DNA of 7,746 nucleotides, taken from contig CAKUMR010000047.1 of NCBI GenBank assembly GCA_934667865.1, positions 1-7,746 of the forward strand, given 5' to 3'. This DNA comes from an uncultured Oscillospiraceae bacterium (GTDB lineage Bacteria > Bacillota_A > Clostridia > Oscillospirales > Oscillospiraceae). The notes beneath the pieces are model-generated. The model had not been told where the DNA came from and made no database searches. It saw nothing but the letters and a program-made list of their open reading frames with translations. The position numbers were made by a program, and so were the translations under genes. Shown here one piece after another: positions 6,437-7,746 of the stretch (its first letter is position 1; each line of letters starts with the position of its first letter).

Positions 6437-6587
6437 ATACTAGAATCTGTTAAAAAGCTTGAAAAGCTTTTTATAGCGCCGAAGTCACGTCAGATTCTGC
6501 ATGAGACGGCGCAGCGTGCATTCGCACGATGCGAGTGTGCGTAGCACACGGGATTCTTGATTCAATATTTTAATCAAGAATCAGTAT
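6437..6587. repeat. Palindrome-dense non-coding block, MITE-like or structured RNA candidate
   Basis: About 150 bp with no convincing ORF. Inverted repeats seen: TAAAAAGCTT/AAGCTTTTTA (6451-6460 and 6464-6473); AGAATCTG/CAGATTCT (6442-6449 and 6491-6498); GCGCCG/CGGCGC (6476-6481 and 6507-6512), which crosses the previous pair; a 12-bp stem with three wobbles (6515-6526 and 6530-6541); GTGTGC/GCACAC (6535-6540 and 6544-6549), which competes with it; and GATTCTTGATT/AATCAAGAATC (6552-6562 and 6572-6582). The ends are loosely inverted copies: ATACT..TTAAAA inward from the left and ATACT..TTAAAA inward from the right. The right end overlaps the stop codon of the leftward gene. No target-site duplication was established. 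It may be an extragenic repeat or short mobile element; an RNA role is possible but no promoter is visible. Confidence 0.45.
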
Positions 6588-7225
6588 CAGAGTTCTTTTG
6601 CGAGAGTGCCGCTGCTGACCGGCTCCAGCCATGCGCCGTCGCCGCTGCCGCGCATCTTATAGCACTGCGAAGCCTGCGGGACCTGCATGGGACGGTTTTT
6701 TTCGCAGCCCTTCGTTCTGATACTGGTTTTCAGGCAGGAGGGCGTGTTGCCGGAGAAAACTCTTTTCCCGGTTACGGAGTTCCAGATGTCCGCTGCGAAG
6801 CTGGCGCAGTTGTAGGTCACGCGCCAGCGGTTTTTGCTGTTGATCTGGCTGCTGACGCTCCGGAGCTGCGAGGCGGTGATGGTCTGTGTCAGGGAAACAC
6901 GGCCGGATGCGCCGTATTTGTCCGCGCAGTAGGCCTCGACGTTGTAGTAAACGCCCTCACCGTCCTTGCGGGTGTACTTGAAAATCCCGACGGAAACCGC
7001 CTCGCCGGGTGCCAGAACGTACTTGCCGACGACGATCTGTTCGTCGGAAATGTTCTCAAAATACAGCCACGAATGACCGGTGTCAAAGGCGTGGGCCGTA
7101 TAGGAGAAGATGGACATTCTGGCGACCGCCTGCTCCGCACCGGCGGCCAGCGCCGGTGTGAATACGGAAAGGAGCAGGGTCACGGCAAGAAGAAGCGCGA
7201 AGACGAGATGTAACGACTTTTTCAT
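6587..7225 (-). CDS. Secreted protein with permuted papain-fold (LRAT/YiiX-like) features
   Basis: 212 residues with a clear Sec signal peptide: MKKSLH, a hydrophobic core (7-22), and a probable cleavage site after PALA (about 27). The mature part has His51 in DTGHSWLYFEN followed much later by Cys140 in TYNCASFAADIWN. A His-first, Asn-Cys-later order is what permuted NlpC/P60 or LRAT/YiiX-type papain-fold hydrolases show, where Cys is the nucleophile. These act on amide or ester bonds in cell wall or lipid substrates. This is a motif-level inference, since the whole sequence is not one I recognise. Four further Cys (100, 164, 174, 188) could form disulfides. The start has GAGG 7 nt upstream. 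It follows the anchored surface-protein gene by 37 bp with no terminator between, so co-transcription is likely. Its stop codon lies inside the palindromic block. Confidence 0.8.
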   Translation of the reverse strand: MKKSLHLVFALLLAVTLLLSVFTPALAAGAEQAVARMSIFSYTAHAFDTGHSWLYFENISDEQIVVGKYVLAPGEAVSVGIFKYTRKDGEGVYYNVEAYCADKYGASGRVSLTQTITASQLRSVSSQINSKNRWRVTYNCASFAADIWNSVTGKRVFSGNTPSCLKTSIRTKGCEKNRPMQVPQASQCYKMRGSGDGAWLEPVSSGTLAKEL

Positions 7226-7262
7226 AGGTATTCCTCAATTATCTATATTTTTATGGGGAAAA

Positions 7263-7746
7263 TCAGCAGCTTCTGCGCCTCCTGCGCAGAATGAGGAGAA
7301 TGGCCATTCCGGCAAACGCCGTGCAGCCGAGCAGAAGCGCGGCGGAAAGGCTGCCGGTAGAAATGCCGGTGACGGGGATCTCCTGACGAAGATAGTAGAT
7401 GTCGATGGTGTTTTCTCCCTCAAGCATGGGAAGCTCCTGAGGCCATGTCTGCGCAGAGTACGTCACACCGTTCATCACGACCTTTTCAAGCTGATAGCCT
7501 GCTGGCAGCGTCTGCTGCACGGAAAGTGAGAAGCTCTTGCAGGCCGGCAGATTCTGTACGCCGGCAGACTGCCCGTTGGCAAGAGAATAGGGAAGTGTAC
7601 CGCTGTGCTCTGCACTGTAGCCCGTGTAGCTTACCGTGCCGGTAAAGGGCAGGTCGAGATTTGCATACCGCCCGCCGACGTGCATACCCACCTGTAGCGC
7701 GGAAAGAGCCGGGGCGTATACAACATCCACAACTGCATTTCCGTCC
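7263..7746 (-). CDS. Sortase-anchored surface protein, C-terminal part (5' end outside window)
   Basis: At least 160 residues are visible; the frame is open to the window edge with no ribosome binding site before the GTG at 7730, so the gene starts beyond the window. The C-terminus is a textbook cell-wall sorting signal: IPVTG (encoded at 7379-7365), a hydrophobic helix (STGSLSAALLLGCTAFAGMAILLIL) and a basic tail RRRRRSC. Sortase would cut between Thr and Gly and join the protein to peptidoglycan or a pilin. The region before it is rich in Ser, Thr, Gly and Tyr with beta-strand character (for example GTVSYTGYSAEHSGTLPYSL, and LPAGYQLEKVVMNGVTYS, like an extracellular beta-repeat domain). I do not recognise a specific ligand-binding family. 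No sortase gene is in the window. Confidence 0.85.
   Translation of the reverse strand, partial: DGNAVVDVVYAPALSALQVGMHVGGRYANLDLPFTGTVSYTGYSAEHSGTLPYSLANGQSAGVQNLPACKSFSLSVQQTLPAGYQLEKVVMNGVTYSAQTWPQELPMLEGENTIDIYYLRQEIPVTGISTGSLSAALLLGCTAFAGMAILLILRRRRRSC

Noticed and set aside
6437..6587. CRISPR array or attachment site
   Set aside because: The repeats are inverted and of different sequence, with no regular direct-repeat spacing and no cas, integrase or tRNA gene nearby.
6557..7213. Rightward open frame of about 218 codons opposite the secreted protein
   Set aside because: Starts in the palindromic block, no ribosome binding site was seen, and the opposite strand encodes a protein with a signal peptide and a proper ribosome binding site.
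7638..7652. LPFTG in the surface protein as a sortase site
   Set aside because: It matches LPXTG literally, but no hydrophobic segment and basic tail follow; the real signal is IPVTG near the C-terminus.

Overview
The window looks like chromosomal DNA from a fairly GC-rich anaerobic Firmicute, most likely class Clostridia, perhaps an Oscillospiraceae/Ruminococcaceae-type gut bacterium. The reasons are: strong AGGAGG-type ribosome binding sites, a TTG start, a CD1247-like zinc-ribbon protein, a sodium-pumping decarboxylase beta subunit, a TagA-type wall glycosyltransferase, and a sortase-anchored protein with an IPVTG signal. No rRNA, tRNA, CRISPR array, transposase or phage gene was seen. The taxonomic call is an inference.

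Left part (1-1883): a rightward CD1247-like acidic zinc-ribbon protein converges on a leftward two-gene unit. That unit is oadB (Na+-translocating decarboxylase beta subunit, TTG start) followed by a 56-residue single-pass protein resembling the gamma subunit. Each direction has its own intrinsic terminator in the 106-bp convergent gap. No alpha subunit or biotin carrier is present here.

Centre (1884-6349): a 218-bp divergent control region holds two well-formed sigma-A-like promoters back to back. The leftward one drives oadB and has a 17-bp dyad just downstream of its predicted start site. The rightward one (extended -10) drives a tight cluster: tagA/wecG, tmk, a broken DJ-1/PfpI gene, mltG and a U32-family trhP. 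Gaps are 7 bp or less or genes overlap, so one transcript is likely. The cluster mixes undecaprenyl-linked glycan synthesis, dTTP synthesis, peptidoglycan strand termination and tRNA U34 hydroxylation. The DJ-1 gene has lost its middle; the deletion endpoint lies in a short GC-rich word that fits both halves in different frames.

Right part (6350-7746): two stacked hairpins act as terminators for the two converging directions. They are followed by about 150 bp of gene-free, palindrome-dense DNA that may be a MITE-like repeat. Then come two leftward genes: a secreted protein with a His...Asn-Cys arrangement like permuted papain-fold hydrolases, and upstream of it the C-terminal part of a sortase-anchored surface protein that runs off the window edge.

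Most of the window is ordinary housekeeping and envelope DNA. The parts worth a second look are the scarred DJ-1 gene, the palindromic block at 6437-6587, the oadB leader dyad, and the secreted hydrolase plus surface protein pair. I found no convincing undescribed multi-gene system.
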